Of a stretch of DNA of 64,000 bases, positions 8,920-17,681 are shown in pieces. The DNA is taken from positions 124,001 through 188,000 of the forward strand of contig NZ_FOKW01000004.1 of the NCBI RefSeq assembly GCF_900112205.1, given 5' to 3'. The translations under genes were made by a program, and so were the position numbers. The DNA comes from Natronobacterium haloterrestre. Its GTDB lineage: Archaea; Halobacteriota; Halobacteria; Halobacteriales; Natrialbaceae. The notes beneath the pieces were generated by a model. That model was not told the origin of the DNA. It was given only the letters and a program-made list of their open reading frames with translations, and did no database searches. Numbering within the stretch: the stretch's first letter is position 1; every line of letters begins with the position of its first letter.

Positions 8920-9285
8920 GCTGTCCCCTCCGGCCCGGTACGGTCGGGCTTGCAGTCCGTGTTGCGCGTTGTGATCATTGGTGCCACCCACGAGATCCGG
9001 TTTGCCGTTTCGCCATCTCCGCTTCTTTCGTCGCTCACCGACCACTACGTCGCGTGGTCGCGCCCTGCGCCGGGCGAATGATAGTAGCAGCGGGATCGGG
9101 TTATGTGTTAGGAGAAGGATATTTCTCTAGCCCGACCGAGCGGAATCCAGCTTCCGGAGGTTCGTGCTCGAGTGGCCGGATCATGGAGCCGACGGCCGAT
9201 GGGTACTCCGCCGCGATGCGGAACGGCCCGGACGGGAGGCACCGGAACTTTTACAATCTGACTTTTTGTAGTGAAACCTGAGTTT
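8920..9285. other. Intergenic region upstream of the cobalt operon
   Basis: A 366-base gap with no convincing gene. Its right end contains an inverted repeat TACAA-N9-TTGTA at 9252-9270, just 15 bases before the cbtB start. It overlaps the probable TATA element (TTTTACAA) and is therefore well placed for a repressor. Confidence 0.4.
9252..9270 (+). promoter_or_regulatory. Inverted repeat / putative operator before cbtB
   Basis: TACAATCTGACTTTTTGTA has 5-base arms (TACAA/TTGTA) around 9 bases. It sits over the likely promoter of the cobalt-uptake operon. A metal- or cobalamin-responsive regulator could bind here; this is inference from position only. Confidence 0.3.
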
Positions 9286-9474
9286 ATGACAGTGACGAAC
9301 GATACCGTTCACGATCGAATCGAAACGGCCCGGACGGATCTCACACCGATGCAGCTAGCGGCGATTCTCGTCTTCGCGGCCGCGATCGGATTCACGCTCC
9401 TGTTCCTTCAGGAACCGATCGCTCACGATGCGATGCACAACTTCCGCCACGGTGCCGGGATCACCTGTCACTGA
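9286..9474 (+). CDS. cbtB: Cobalt transporter subunit CbtB
   Basis: A 62-aa, one-helix membrane protein with a short N-terminal amphipathic stretch, one hydrophobic segment (about residues 22-41) and a His-rich tail (HNFRHGAGITCH). That His/Cys tail is the hallmark of CbtB, the small partner of CbtA in cobalt uptake for cobalamin synthesis. ATG 9286 is preferred over GTG 9271 from the TATA position. Its stop codon overlaps the cbtA start by one base, so the two are translationally coupled. Confidence 0.9.
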   Translation: MTVTNDTVHDRIETARTDLTPMQLAAILVFAAAIGFTLLFLQEPIAHDAMHNFRHGAGITCH

Positions 9475-10229
9475 TGCTGGTCGACTACCTCCAGCGGGGT
9501 GTCGTCGCGGGGGCTATCGCGGGCCTCCTTTACGGAGTTTACATGGCCGTCGTGGCGAACCCCCTGATCGAGTATATGGAAACCGTGTCCCACCACGCCG
9601 GAGAACACGATCACGGGCACGCGGCTGATCCCGCACACGCCCACGCAGTCAGCGAGGCCACGACGGAGGTCGTCAGCGTCGGCAGCGGGGTGCTGTGGGG
9701 AATCTTCCTGGGCGGTCTGTTCGCGCTGACGTTCTACTTCCTCGAGCCAGCGCTACCCGGGACGGAGCGCGTCTCCGCGTACGTACTCGCGGGTGCCGGA
9801 TTCCTGACCGTCTCCGTGACCCCGTGGCTGGTCCTCCCGCCGGCGACACCGGGTGCCGAACAGTCGCTCGGGCCGAACCCGCGGCTCGTGATCTATGCCG
9901 GACTGATGGTCCTCGGTGCCGTCGTCGCGGCCACGGCGATCCTCGGCTACGAGCGAACGACGGCACGAACCGGGAGCCGGTACTACGGTCTCGTCGTCGC
10001 AGGGGCGCCGGTGGTCGCAACCGTCGCGATCGTCCCCACCCTGACGCCGACGATTACGACCGCCGGGGCGATGCCGGCCGAACTCGTGACCACCTTCAGA
10101 GGGCTTACCGTCCTGAGTCAGGCCGCCGTCTGGGCGATCGTGGCGGGGAGTTTCTCGTGGCTCACCGACCACGTGGAGTCGACCGACGGAACGGCCGCCC
10201 TCGAGGACGACCACCCAGTGGCGGCATGA
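9474..10229 (+). CDS. cbtA: Cobalt transporter subunit CbtA
   Basis: A 251-aa integral membrane protein with about six hydrophobic segments. It follows CbtB and matches the CbtA family: helix 1 GVVAGAIAGLLYGVYMAVV, then a His-rich external loop (HHAGEHDHGHAADPAHAHA, residues about 40-58) likely to capture Co2+. No ATPase gene accompanies it, as is usual for CbtAB. It overlaps cbtB by one base and the ferredoxin gene by four (ATGA), forming one operon. The expected role is uptake of cobalt for the corrin ring. Confidence 0.93.
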   Translation: MLVDYLQRGVVAGAIAGLLYGVYMAVVANPLIEYMETVSHHAGEHDHGHAADPAHAHAVSEATTEVVSVGSGVLWGIFLGGLFALTFYFLEPALPGTERVSAYVLAGAGFLTVSVTPWLVLPPATPGAEQSLGPNPRLVIYAGLMVLGAVVAATAILGYERTTARTGSRYYGLVVAGAPVVATVAIVPTLTPTITTAGAMPAELVTTFRGLTVLSQAAVWAIVAGSFSWLTDHVESTDGTAALEDDHPVAA

Positions 10230-10576
10230 ACCGGCGCACCGAGCAACAGCGCGATCGAATCGGAGCACAGGTGCTGGTCTGTACGAACGATCGCGACTCG
10301 GAGTACGCCTGCTGTGCGGACGTCGGTGCGGACGAGGTCGTCGCGGCGGTCGAGTCGTGGCTCCGCGACCGGAACGCTTTCTGGTCGCCGATCGCCGTCA
10401 CCGAGACAGCGTGTCTCGGCCTCTGTAGTGAGGACGGAACGGCGGTCGCGATCCAGCCCCGCGACGAGTGGTACGCCGACGTGACGCCTGCGGACATCCC
10501 CGACCTGCTCGAGCGGGAGTTCGGTCCCGAGGCCGAGTCGATCGACGAGCGAGCCGTCGATGGGGGCGTCCCGTAG
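10226..10576 (+). CDS. Thioredoxin-like [2Fe-2S] ferredoxin-type protein
   Basis: A 116-aa protein with the spacing of the thioredoxin-like 2Fe-2S ferredoxins: an N-terminal strand ending in VCTNDRDSEYACC, then a helix, then ACLGLCSEDG. The Cys pairs (C in VCTND, ACC; CLGLC) would bind the cluster. The ATG overlaps the cbtA stop (ATGA), so it belongs to the cobalt operon. In other haloarchaea similar ferredoxins occur beside cobalamin genes; a role as electron donor in corrin metabolism is plausible but inferred. Confidence 0.85.
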   Translation: MNRRTEQQRDRIGAQVLVCTNDRDSEYACCADVGADEVVAAVESWLRDRNAFWSPIAVTETACLGLCSEDGTAVAIQPRDEWYADVTPADIPDLLEREFGPEAESIDERAVDGGVP

Positions 10577-10881
10577 CGTCCGTCATAGTCGAAACTCGTT
10601 TTCGGACAACCGGTCGACTCCTTCTCCCGATTTCCCGTTGTCGCTGCCGTTTCGCTCGCCGTTGGCGCGTGAACCCTCGAGGAACTCGTTGCCGGCTTTC
10701 CCACCGTGACCCGGTGCTACCGGTATCCGATCACTACAGGCACCGACGGCATCCTCCCTGGTCTCAGGCTCCCGACACGAGTCGGATCGACTGTCGATCC
10801 GCACCAGTGGTTGCTGCGGAGATCGGCGCCCCACGCGGGAGTTCCGAGAAGAGCTATACGCTCCCTGGACGAACTAGTCGC
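10577..10881. other. Intergenic gap, no gene seen
   Basis: About 305 bases after the cobalt operon. Open frames here are Arg/Ser-rich and lack haloarchaeal coding character. Only a promoter-like CTATACG is seen near the right end. Confidence 0.5.
10854..10860 (+). promoter_or_regulatory. TATA box of the DUF5519 gene
   Basis: CTATACG lies about 26 bases before ATG 10882, consistent with a leaderless transcript. Confidence 0.5.
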
Positions 10882-11355
10882 ATGTCTGGGGGAAACCGCA
10901 GGGGGATCGAGGAAACGGTTACGCAACTCGTCGAGGAGGTCGGCTCCTGGCCGGGAGTGACGGTCGGAGAGCACCGGTTCGGAGGCACCGAATGGCGCGT
11001 CGGGCCGCGCGAGATCGGGCACGTCCACGCGTGGGGGATGCTGGACATCGCGTACTTCCGGGCGCTGCGCGACGCCCTCGTCGAGGAGGGACAGACCGGC
11101 GTCCACCACCTGCTGGATGGATCCGGCTGGACCACGTTCTACGTCGAAGACCCCGACGACTACGACCACGCGCGGTGGCTCGTTCGCCTCTCGTATCTGT
11201 ATCACGTCAACGTCCTCAAGAAGACCCCCGCGGGTGCCGAAGCGTACGCCGACGTGGACGTCGAGGCCGAACTCGACGCGCTCGAGCCCAGCGACTCCGT
11301 TCGGACGGCCGTCGAGCGGCGGCGTCCCGGACGGGCCGGCACGCCCGAGGAATAG
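10882..11355 (+). CDS. Luciferase-like DUF5519 family protein
   Basis: A 157-aa soluble protein of the family labelled 'luciferase domain' (DUF5519). Recognisable pieces are the GGTEWRVGPREIGHVHAWG strand-turn and the C-terminal block HHLLDGSGWTTFYVEDPDD followed by ARWLVRLSYLYHVN. The name does not imply bioluminescence; no enzyme activity is established for the archaeal members. The start is set by a leaderless promoter. It converges on the F420-type reductase gene 27 bases downstream. Confidence 0.8.
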   Translation: MSGGNRRGIEETVTQLVEEVGSWPGVTVGEHRFGGTEWRVGPREIGHVHAWGMLDIAYFRALRDALVEEGQTGVHHLLDGSGWTTFYVEDPDDYDHARWLVRLSYLYHVNVLKKTPAGAEAYADVDVEAELDALEPSDSVRTAVERRRPGRAGTPEE

Positions 11356-11382
11356 CGACGAAACGTCCCGCTACCGGCGCTG

Positions 11383-11976
11383 TCAACCCTCCTGGAGGAG
11401 TCGGAACGCGATGTCACGGCCGTACTCCCGGCTGAGGTGGATCCAGAACCGGGCGAGGTCCTCGAGATAAGCCGCCGCCGAGAGGTCGCCTGCTACGAGC
11501 GGTTCGAACCCGAGGTCACGTGCGAGCGCCCCGACCGTCCCCAGGGCGTCCTCGTCGCCGGCGAGGAACATCGTCGCGCGTTCGCCGTCGACGACCGGGT
11601 CGGTCATGCGGTTCGCGCCGATCGTATTGAACGCCTTCACGACGCTCGAGTCCGGTGTCGCGTCGGCGACCTGCGCCGCGAGCGAGGGCTCCGACGTCGC
11701 CGACGGATATTCGTTGGCCGCATCGACCACGGGTTTGTCCGCGAGGGCGTCCCGCAGGTCGGCCGCGACGTCAGCGACGACGCGGGCGGGAACCGCGAGG
11801 ACGACGACGTCACCCCGTTCGGCGGCCCTGCGTTGTGTCGTGACTTCCGCGTCGGTTCCCTCTACCGTCTCCGGGTTCCGTGATCCGAGAACGACGTCGT
11901 GTTCGTGTCCGACGGCCCTGAACCCCTCAGCGAGCGCCCGTCCGACGGCTCCCGTCCCGATGATCCCGACGTTCAT
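11383..11976 (-). CDS. NADPH-dependent F420 reductase-like dinucleotide-binding protein
   Basis: A 197-aa Rossmann protein. Its N-terminal GIIGTGAVGRALAEG binds the dinucleotide and the GSRNPE loop has an Arg placed to read the NADP 2'-phosphate. The middle VVKAFNTIGANRM and the C-terminal helix bundle match the F420H2:NADP oxidoreductase (NpdG/Fno) family. Haloarchaea use F420, so hydride transfer between F420 and NADP is plausible. Several relatives with this layout have unknown partners, so the exact substrate is uncertain. The Met of MNVGIIG is the obvious start. Confidence 0.85.
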   Translation of the reverse strand: MNVGIIGTGAVGRALAEGFRAVGHEHDVVLGSRNPETVEGTDAEVTTQRRAAERGDVVVLAVPARVVADVAADLRDALADKPVVDAANEYPSATSEPSLAAQVADATPDSSVVKAFNTIGANRMTDPVVDGERATMFLAGDEDALGTVGALARDLGFEPLVAGDLSAAAYLEDLARFWIHLSREYGRDIAFRLLQEG

Positions 11977-12409
11977 AGTTCGAGTTGCCTCTACGAGGGC
12001 ACCCGTATTGGTTCTCGCCCGTCCGTCTCGAGTTTCCGGTCGCGACACTGCCGACAGGGGTGACTGAACGCTACCAGCGAGTCGCTCCCACCGACACGGA
12101 AAGAATCGGGGAAGACGCCGGATCTGTCGCCGCGGAAATCAGGGGAGGATCGTGGTAGCTTCACGGGGCCGGACCCCGAGAGGGGCTGTCGTTTCCGTTT
12201 CGACGCGCTGCATCCGTCGTGAAGTATCGACCTCGCTGATCGCCCGCAGCGTCGCTCACCTCGTTTCGCCCGTCGGGACCATCTCGGCTGGCGTACCGAT
12301 CTTCGCACCCCGGCCGACTGATCCGGCCGACGTGTGGCATCTCGCCGTAGCCGTACCGGAGGAAGCTGCCAGAGTTAGGAAACCGGGTGATTCGGCCGGC
12401 GGATCGGTC
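11977..12409. other. Intergenic gap, no gene seen
   Basis: 433 bases between two minus-strand genes. Frames across it are Arg/Ser-rich shadows. I see no tRNA-like fold, repeat or convincing small gene. Confidence 0.5.
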
Positions 12410-12652
12410 TCAGTCCGACTCCTCGAGCAGTCCGAGGTCTGTCGCGATCAGGTCGGCGATGCTCTCGGCGACGTCGGGATCGACCTCGGCGACGTCCTCG
12501 CCGTCGTGAAGCTGCTGATTGTGGCGCTCGATCGAGTCGGCCAGATCGGACAGGGGGACCCGGGAGGTCGTTTCACACTCGGGGCAGACGACCGGGACGC
12601 GTGGATCGTCCTCGGACCCGTCCCCGTCGGGATCGGTATCGGTGGGAGCCAT
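12410..12652 (-). CDS. Small acidic zinc-binding protein
   Basis: An 80-aa protein with one CPEC knuckle (VVCPECETTSRVPLSDL, about residues 22-38) followed by an acidic helical tail ending in LLEESD. The single CxxC implies either dimerisation around zinc or a His partner (ERHNQQLHDGED contributes two His). This wording (VPVxCPxCxTxxxVPLxxLxDxxxxHN) recurs in haloarchaeal small proteins of unknown role. No neighbouring gene suggests a pathway. Confidence 0.75.
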   Translation of the reverse strand: MAPTDTDPDGDGSEDDPRVPVVCPECETTSRVPLSDLADSIERHNQQLHDGEDVAEVDPDVAESIADLIATDLGLLEESD

Positions 12653-12750
12653 TTGATGGATGTCTCGCGGCTACCGTCAAAATCTAATTGGTTCCGCTCG
12701 GCCCGATCCGGTCGTCGTGTGCGCGGTCCCGTTCGCGGACGGGTGTGGAC

Positions 12751-13782
12751 TCACCCCGCCACGCGTCGGGCGAGGAGGGCCGACGCCAGGGCGACGACCG
12801 CGACGAGCGGGCCGAATCCGGGCACGTCGTCGGCTTCGGCGGTCGCGGGGGTCGTCTCGTCGTCGGTGTCGCCGTCGTCGCCGTCACCGTCGTCGGTGCC
12901 GGTGCTGGTGTCGGTGCCGTTATCATCCTCGTCATCCCCAGCGTTCGATCCGTCGTTTCCGTCGTCCCCACCGTCGCTGCCGTCCTCGTCGACGTCACCG
13001 TCTAACTGGAGTACGACGACCGCCTGGCCGTGTGAGCCGTCCTCGTAGTAGGTCCAGCCGCCCGCTTGTTCGTAGGGTTCGGCGGCCTCGAGCGGGTCGA
13101 TGTCGGTCTCCCAGGTGTCGTGTGCTTTCTGGATGTACCCGACGAGTTCGATGTCTTCCGCGTCCTCGCCCTCGATCTGCGCTTCGCCGTACTCGATCGT
13201 CCCGTCTTCCGGCAGGCCGTGGAACTCGATGCAGTGCGAATCGAGGTAGCCGCTGCCCTGGGGGAGGCTCTCGTTCGTGCCGAACTGGTCGGCGTCGAGC
13301 GGCCGCTCGTAGTTCTCGGTCAGCGGGTACTCGACCGTGAACGGGTCGGCTCCGTCGTGCCACTCGAGGGAGTCGCCCGTCGGGACCGTCACCGTCGCGG
13401 CCGGGACGCTCTCGCCGACGACGGGGTCGCCGTTCTCGTTCAGCAGCGTGACGCAGATCTTCCCGGAGCCGTCGCCGAGATACGGGCTGCGGTACTCGTC
13501 GCGCGGGTTGATGTAGCTGATCCAGCTGCCGTCGTTGGCGGCGGCTTCGAAGTACGGGTCACCTTCCTCGGGGACTTCTTCGACGTACTCCTCTTCGCTG
13601 ACGCCGTCCTGCAACTGGGCCGCGGCCGGGAGCGACGCCCCGTCGTCCGCGCTCGAGTCGGGGGCGGGTGCGCCGGCGACGGCACCGATCGCGACGATGC
13701 TCGCGAAGACGACGGCGACGAGGCCCACGAAAAGCGCCGTCGCGAGGGTCGACTGCGCGCGATCGGAGAGGACCGATCTCAT
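12751..13782 (-). CDS. Exported PGF-CTERM surface protein
   Basis: A 343-aa secreted protein. The N-terminus is a signal/anchor (AQSTLATALFVGLVAVVFAS). The middle is a soluble domain with two Cys (KICVTLL, SHCIEFHG) and a beta-rich composition. Residues about 265-315 are a Thr/Asp/Gly-rich linker typical of O-glycosylated spacers. The C-terminus has the PGF-CTERM signal: PGFG, a hydrophobic helix and a final ARRVAG. In haloarchaea archaeosortase ArtA cleaves such tails and lipid-anchors the protein to the cell surface. Function of the body is unknown. A strong Shine-Dalgarno fixes the start. Confidence 0.88.
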   Translation of the reverse strand: MRSVLSDRAQSTLATALFVGLVAVVFASIVAIGAVAGAPAPDSSADDGASLPAAAQLQDGVSEEEYVEEVPEEGDPYFEAAANDGSWISYINPRDEYRSPYLGDGSGKICVTLLNENGDPVVGESVPAATVTVPTGDSLEWHDGADPFTVEYPLTENYERPLDADQFGTNESLPQGSGYLDSHCIEFHGLPEDGTIEYGEAQIEGEDAEDIELVGYIQKAHDTWETDIDPLEAAEPYEQAGGWTYYEDGSHGQAVVVLQLDGDVDEDGSDGGDDGNDGSNAGDDEDDNGTDTSTGTDDGDGDDGDTDDETTPATAEADDVPGFGPLVAVVALASALLARRVAG

Positions 13783-13786
13783 TTCG

Positions 13787-13796
13787 TGATCACCTC
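13787..13796 (-). promoter_or_regulatory. Unusually strong Shine-Dalgarno site
   Basis: On the minus strand GAGGTGATCA precedes the ATG at 13782 by four bases. Nine bases match the archaeal anti-SD (complement of the 16S end). Most genes in this window look leaderless, so this one is probably expressed from a leadered mRNA; the site also fixes the start codon. Confidence 0.75.
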
Positions 13797-14052
13797 GGCG
13801 CGTGTGACCGACGGGAGGGCGTCGCCAGTCGCGGACGGAACGCGTCGATCCGGAAGGGACGCCGGACCGTTTGGAATCCGTGACAGTCGTCGTTGGGGAG
13901 CTGTCATGTGAACGAAATACCGAGTTATCTGCCGTATATATGAGCCGCGTAACGGCGCGTAGGGGCCACATACCCGGCGATTTCTCGAAAATTGAGAATT
14001 TCGGGATCCTTGCGTACCCACCCCAATCGACTTTCCGCTCGAGGGTGTACGG

Positions 14053-14649
14053 ATGTCGATGCGTATTCGACTCCCAGTACGGGACCAGGAATCGACCGGC
14101 GGGCAATCGACAGACGATCGCGAGCGGTCGGGATCGGGGTCGGGGTCAGGCTCAGGGTCAGGCTCAGTGTCAGGCCTCCGACGCCTGCTCCTCCTCGCGG
14201 CCGGCTCCGTTGCCGTCGCTTACCTCGTCTCGCGATACGTGAGCGACCGTGCAGTGCCGTCCGTCGACGAGGTGCGGGACCGCGCGCCGTCGGCCGAGGA
14301 ACTCCGGGAACAGACTGCCGACGCCGTCTCCGACGAGTTCCGTCCGATCCCCATCGGTGATCGGGGCGAGAACGAGGGGCGAGCACAGGAGAAAACGGAA
14401 GACACCGACGGAACGGATCCGATCGACGACGTGGAGACCTCGATCGACGTCACCGACGGCGAGCGATCCCCCGAGGAGATCGCCGAGCGGGCCGACGAGG
14501 AGGTGCCGGAGCCGGGCGAGATGGCCGTCGACGAGGAGGTCGCCGAGGAACTGATCGACGACGAGGACGACCTCGAGGGTGCGAACGAGGGGGAGCAGGA
14601 AAGCGACGGCGACGAGGAAGAAGGCGACGAGCAGGGGAGAAACGAGTAA
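14053..14649 (+). CDS. Single-span membrane protein with Gly-Ser linker and acidic tail
   Basis: A 198-aa protein I do not recognise by name. Residues about 26-38 are a Ser-Gly dipeptide run coded by GGGTCAGG-type hexamers at 14128-14170. One transmembrane helix follows (LRRLLLLAAGSVAVAYLVS). The rest is a strongly acidic, probably disordered tail with a segment (SPEEIAERADEEVPEPGEMAVDEE cut by turns) that recurs in haloarchaea. Topology is likely N-terminus and acidic tail on opposite faces. It ends 48 bases before lhr and may share its transcript. Confidence 0.75.
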   Translation: MSMRIRLPVRDQESTGGQSTDDRERSGSGSGSGSGSGSVSGLRRLLLLAAGSVAVAYLVSRYVSDRAVPSVDEVRDRAPSAEELREQTADAVSDEFRPIPIGDRGENEGRAQEKTEDTDGTDPIDDVETSIDVTDGERSPEEIAERADEEVPEPGEMAVDEEVAEELIDDEDDLEGANEGEQESDGDEEEGDEQGRNE

Positions 14650-14697
14650 TCCCCCGAGAGCGTGGCCCTTATCCGCCGCTCGCCCGTAGGCCGGTTG

Positions 14698-17601
14698 ATG
14701 ACAGACGGGGACGTCGCGGCCTTTACACGCCTCGGATCGACGGTTCGCGGTGCGCTCTCCGAACGCGGATTCTCCACGCCGACGGCGCCACAACAGGTGG
14801 CGATTCCGCCGCTTGCCGCCGGGCAGAACACCCTCGTGATCGCGCCCACCGGGAGCGGCAAGACCGAGACGGCGATGTTGCCCGTCTTCGACGATCTCGT
14901 CGCCGGCGAGGGCGAGGGCGAGGAGAAGGCGAGTACGGCGAGGCGATCCTCGCCGGCGGAAACCCCCGACGCTGGGCCACCGGAGGGGTTCGGCGCGCTC
15001 TACATCACCCCGCTGCGGGCGCTGAACCGCGACATGCTCGAGCGCCTCGAGTGGTGGGGCGACTACCTCGACCTCGAGGTCGACGTCCGCCACGGGGACA
15101 CCACCGACTACCAGCGGAGCAAGCAAGCCGAGGACCCCCCCGACGTCCTGATCACGACCCCCGAGACGCTGCAGGCGATGCTGACGGGCGAACGCCTGCG
15201 GGAGGCCCTGCAGGACGTCTCCCACGTCGTGATCGACGAGGTCCACGAACTCGCGGCCTCGAAACGCGGCGCCCAGCTGGCGATCGGCCTCGAGCGGCTG
15301 CGGGACCTCGCGGGCGAGATGCAGCGTATCGGACTCTCGGCGACGGTCGGCGACCCCGGGGAGGTAGCCGGGTTCCTCACCGGCGGTCGGCCGTGCGAGA
15401 TCCGCGAGATCGACGTCGGGAGCAACGTCGACGTCGAGGTCCGCAAGCCCGAGATCACCAGTGAGGACGAGGAACTCGCCGGGAAACTGATGACCGAACC
15501 CGACACGGCGAGCCACGTCCGGCTGATCCGCGATCTCGTCGCGGAACACGAGTCGACGCTGATCTTCGTCAACACCCGCCAGACGGCGGAGGCGCTTGGC
15601 TCGCGGTTCAAGGAACTCGACCTGCCGATCGGCGTCCACCACGGCTCGCTCTCGAAGGAGGCCCGGATCGACGTCGAAGACCGGTTCAAGTCGGGCGAAC
15701 TGGACGGGCTGCTCTGTACGTCCTCGATGGAACTGGGGATCGACGTCGGCAGCGTCGATCACGTCATTCAGTACAAGAGCCCCCGTCAGGTTACCCGGCT
15801 GCTCCAGCGAATCGGCCGCGCCGGCCACCGCCAGGACGAGGTCTCGAGCGGGACCATCGTCACGACCCGGCCGGACGACACCTTCGAGGCGCTGTCGATC
15901 GCGCGCCGCGCCCGCGAGGGCGAGGTCGAACCGGCGGCGATCCACGAGGGCAGCCTCGACGTCGTCGCGAACCAGGTGCCGGGGATCGTCCAGAGTCGCG
16001 GGGACACCCACCTCCGGGAGGCCTACGACACCGTCTCCCGGGCGTACCCGTTCCGCCGCCTCCGGGAGGAGACGTTCCGGGAGGTGGTCTCCGAACTCGA
16101 CCGCAACCGAATCGTCTGGTTCGACGAGGGCGAAGACCGGATCGAGACGAGCGGCGGCACCTGGCAGTACGTCTACGCGAACCTCTCGATGATCCCCGAC
16201 GAGGAGACCTACGAGGTCCACGACATCGCCTCCGGGGGCCAGATCGGGACCTTAGACGAGCGGTTCGTCGTCAACTTCGCCGAACCCGGCGAGGTCTTCG
16301 TCCAGCGCGGGGAGATGTGGCGAATCAGCGAGATCGACGACGAGGAGGGCCGGGTGAAGGTCAGCCCGATCGAGGACCCCGCCGGCGAGGTCCCCTCCTG
16401 GATCGGCCAGGAAATCCCCGTCCCCGCCGCCGTCGCGGGCGAGGTCGGCGAGATCCGCGAGGTCGCACGGCCGCAGTTCGAGGCGGGCGCGGACGCGACG
16501 GCCGTCGGCCGCGAACTGTCGAACCGATACCCGGCCGACGAGTATACGCTCGGCGAGGCCTGCGAACAACTCGAGCGCCAGGTCGAAAGCGAGTCGCCGA
16601 TGCCTACGGCGAAGCGACTCGTCCTCGAGCGCCAGGGCCGGACGATCGTCCTCAACGCGCCGTTCGGCCACACCGCCAACGAGACGCTGGGACGGGTCCT
16701 CTCGTCGCTGCTCGGGCAACGGGCCGGTTCCTCCGTCGGCCTCGAGACCGATCCCTACCGGATCGAACTCGAGGTCCCGACATCGATCGCGACAAGCGAC
16801 GTCCTGGAGGTGCTCGAGGGGACCGATCCCGACCACGTCGAGACGATCGTCGAACTCGGGCTGAAGAACTCGGACGCGCTGGCGTTCCGGCTGGCACAGG
16901 TCTCCGCGAAGTTCGGCGCGCTCAAGCGCTGGCAGGGCCAGGGGTCGGGCCGGATCTCCAACGAACGGCTGCTGGCCGCCCTCGAGGACACCCCGATGTA
17001 CGAGGAGGCGATCCGCGAGGTCTTCCACGAGGATTTAGACGCCGAGCGCGCGAGCGCGGTTCTGGAGGGGATCCAGTCGGGCGAGATCGATCTCGTGACC
17101 CACCGCGGCCGGACCCCGGTCGGACAGGGCGGGCGTTCCTCCGGCGGCAAGGAACTGCTCGCGCCGGAGAACGCCGATGCGAGCGTCATCGAGACCGTCC
17201 GCGAGCGACTGCAGAACGACCGGGTCATCCTCCTGTGTACCCACTGCAAGGACTGGAAGGTCAAGACGAAAGTCAAACGCGTCCGCGACCAGCCCGAGTG
17301 CCCCGAGTGTGGGTCGACCCGGATCGCGTCGCTGAACCCGTGGGCCGACGAGGTCGTCCAGGCGGTCCGTGCCGAGGAGAAAGACGAGGAACAGGAGAAG
17401 ATGACCGAACGGGCCTACCGTGCGGCGAGTCTGGTCCAGAGCCACGGCAAGCAGGCGGTGATCGCGATGGCGGCCCGCGGCGTCGGCCCGCACAACGCCG
17501 CCCAGATCATCAACAAGCTCCGGGAGGACGAGTCGGCGTTCTACCGGGATATCCTCTCGAAGGAACGGGAGTACGCGCGGACACAGTCGTTCTGGGACTG
17601 A
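14698..17601 (+). CDS. lhr: Lhr-type SF2 ATP-dependent helicase
   Basis: A 967-aa large helicase related (Lhr-core). Motif I APTGSGKTET, motif II DEVH, motif III SATVGD and motif VI QRIGRAGHR are all present, followed by the winged-helix and beta-barrel 'Lhr' domains. Near the C-terminus two CxxC pairs (CTHCKDW and CPECGSTRI, about residues 846-876) form a zinc ribbon, a feature of one archaeal Lhr subgroup. Lhr proteins unwind RNA:DNA and branched DNA with 3'-5' polarity and act in DNA repair/recombination. Met 14698 was chosen because an upstream Met gives a poor Arg-rich start. A GEGEGEE hexamer-coded linker lies at residues 71-77. Confidence 0.95.
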   Translation: MTDGDVAAFTRLGSTVRGALSERGFSTPTAPQQVAIPPLAAGQNTLVIAPTGSGKTETAMLPVFDDLVAGEGEGEEKASTARRSSPAETPDAGPPEGFGALYITPLRALNRDMLERLEWWGDYLDLEVDVRHGDTTDYQRSKQAEDPPDVLITTPETLQAMLTGERLREALQDVSHVVIDEVHELAASKRGAQLAIGLERLRDLAGEMQRIGLSATVGDPGEVAGFLTGGRPCEIREIDVGSNVDVEVRKPEITSEDEELAGKLMTEPDTASHVRLIRDLVAEHESTLIFVNTRQTAEALGSRFKELDLPIGVHHGSLSKEARIDVEDRFKSGELDGLLCTSSMELGIDVGSVDHVIQYKSPRQVTRLLQRIGRAGHRQDEVSSGTIVTTRPDDTFEALSIARRAREGEVEPAAIHEGSLDVVANQVPGIVQSRGDTHLREAYDTVSRAYPFRRLREETFREVVSELDRNRIVWFDEGEDRIETSGGTWQYVYANLSMIPDEETYEVHDIASGGQIGTLDERFVVNFAEPGEVFVQRGEMWRISEIDDEEGRVKVSPIEDPAGEVPSWIGQEIPVPAAVAGEVGEIREVARPQFEAGADATAVGRELSNRYPADEYTLGEACEQLERQVESESPMPTAKRLVLERQGRTIVLNAPFGHTANETLGRVLSSLLGQRAGSSVGLETDPYRIELEVPTSIATSDVLEVLEGTDPDHVETIVELGLKNSDALAFRLAQVSAKFGALKRWQGQGSGRISNERLLAALEDTPMYEEAIREVFHEDLDAERASAVLEGIQSGEIDLVTHRGRTPVGQGGRSSGGKELLAPENADASVIETVRERLQNDRVILLCTHCKDWKVKTKVKRVRDQPECPECGSTRIASLNPWADEVVQAVRAEEKDEEQEKMTERAYRAASLVQSHGKQAVIAMAARGVGPHNAAQIINKLREDESAFYRDILSKEREYARTQSFWD

Positions 17602-17681
17602 ACTCCCGACGGCAGGAGACGACCCGGCTGCTTGAAACCGCACCCGTGTTCTTTTCCTGCGACCGTTCATAAACCGAGGCG

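Noticed and set aside
8920-9045. N-terminal extension of the cupin gene to 9045
   Set aside because: Arg-rich and without conservation signals; Met at 8919 gives a normal cupin start.
9121-9285. Cobalamin riboswitch before cbtB
   Set aside because: No B12-box-like sequence seen; the inverted repeat is too small for a riboswitch.
12152-13048. 298-codon plus-strand frame across the 12.0-12.4 kb gap
   Set aside because: Overlaps two real minus-strand genes and is Ser/Val low complexity in its second half.
14170-16221. 683-codon minus-strand frame opposite lhr
   Set aside because: Antisense shadow; composition typical of GC-rich complement frames.
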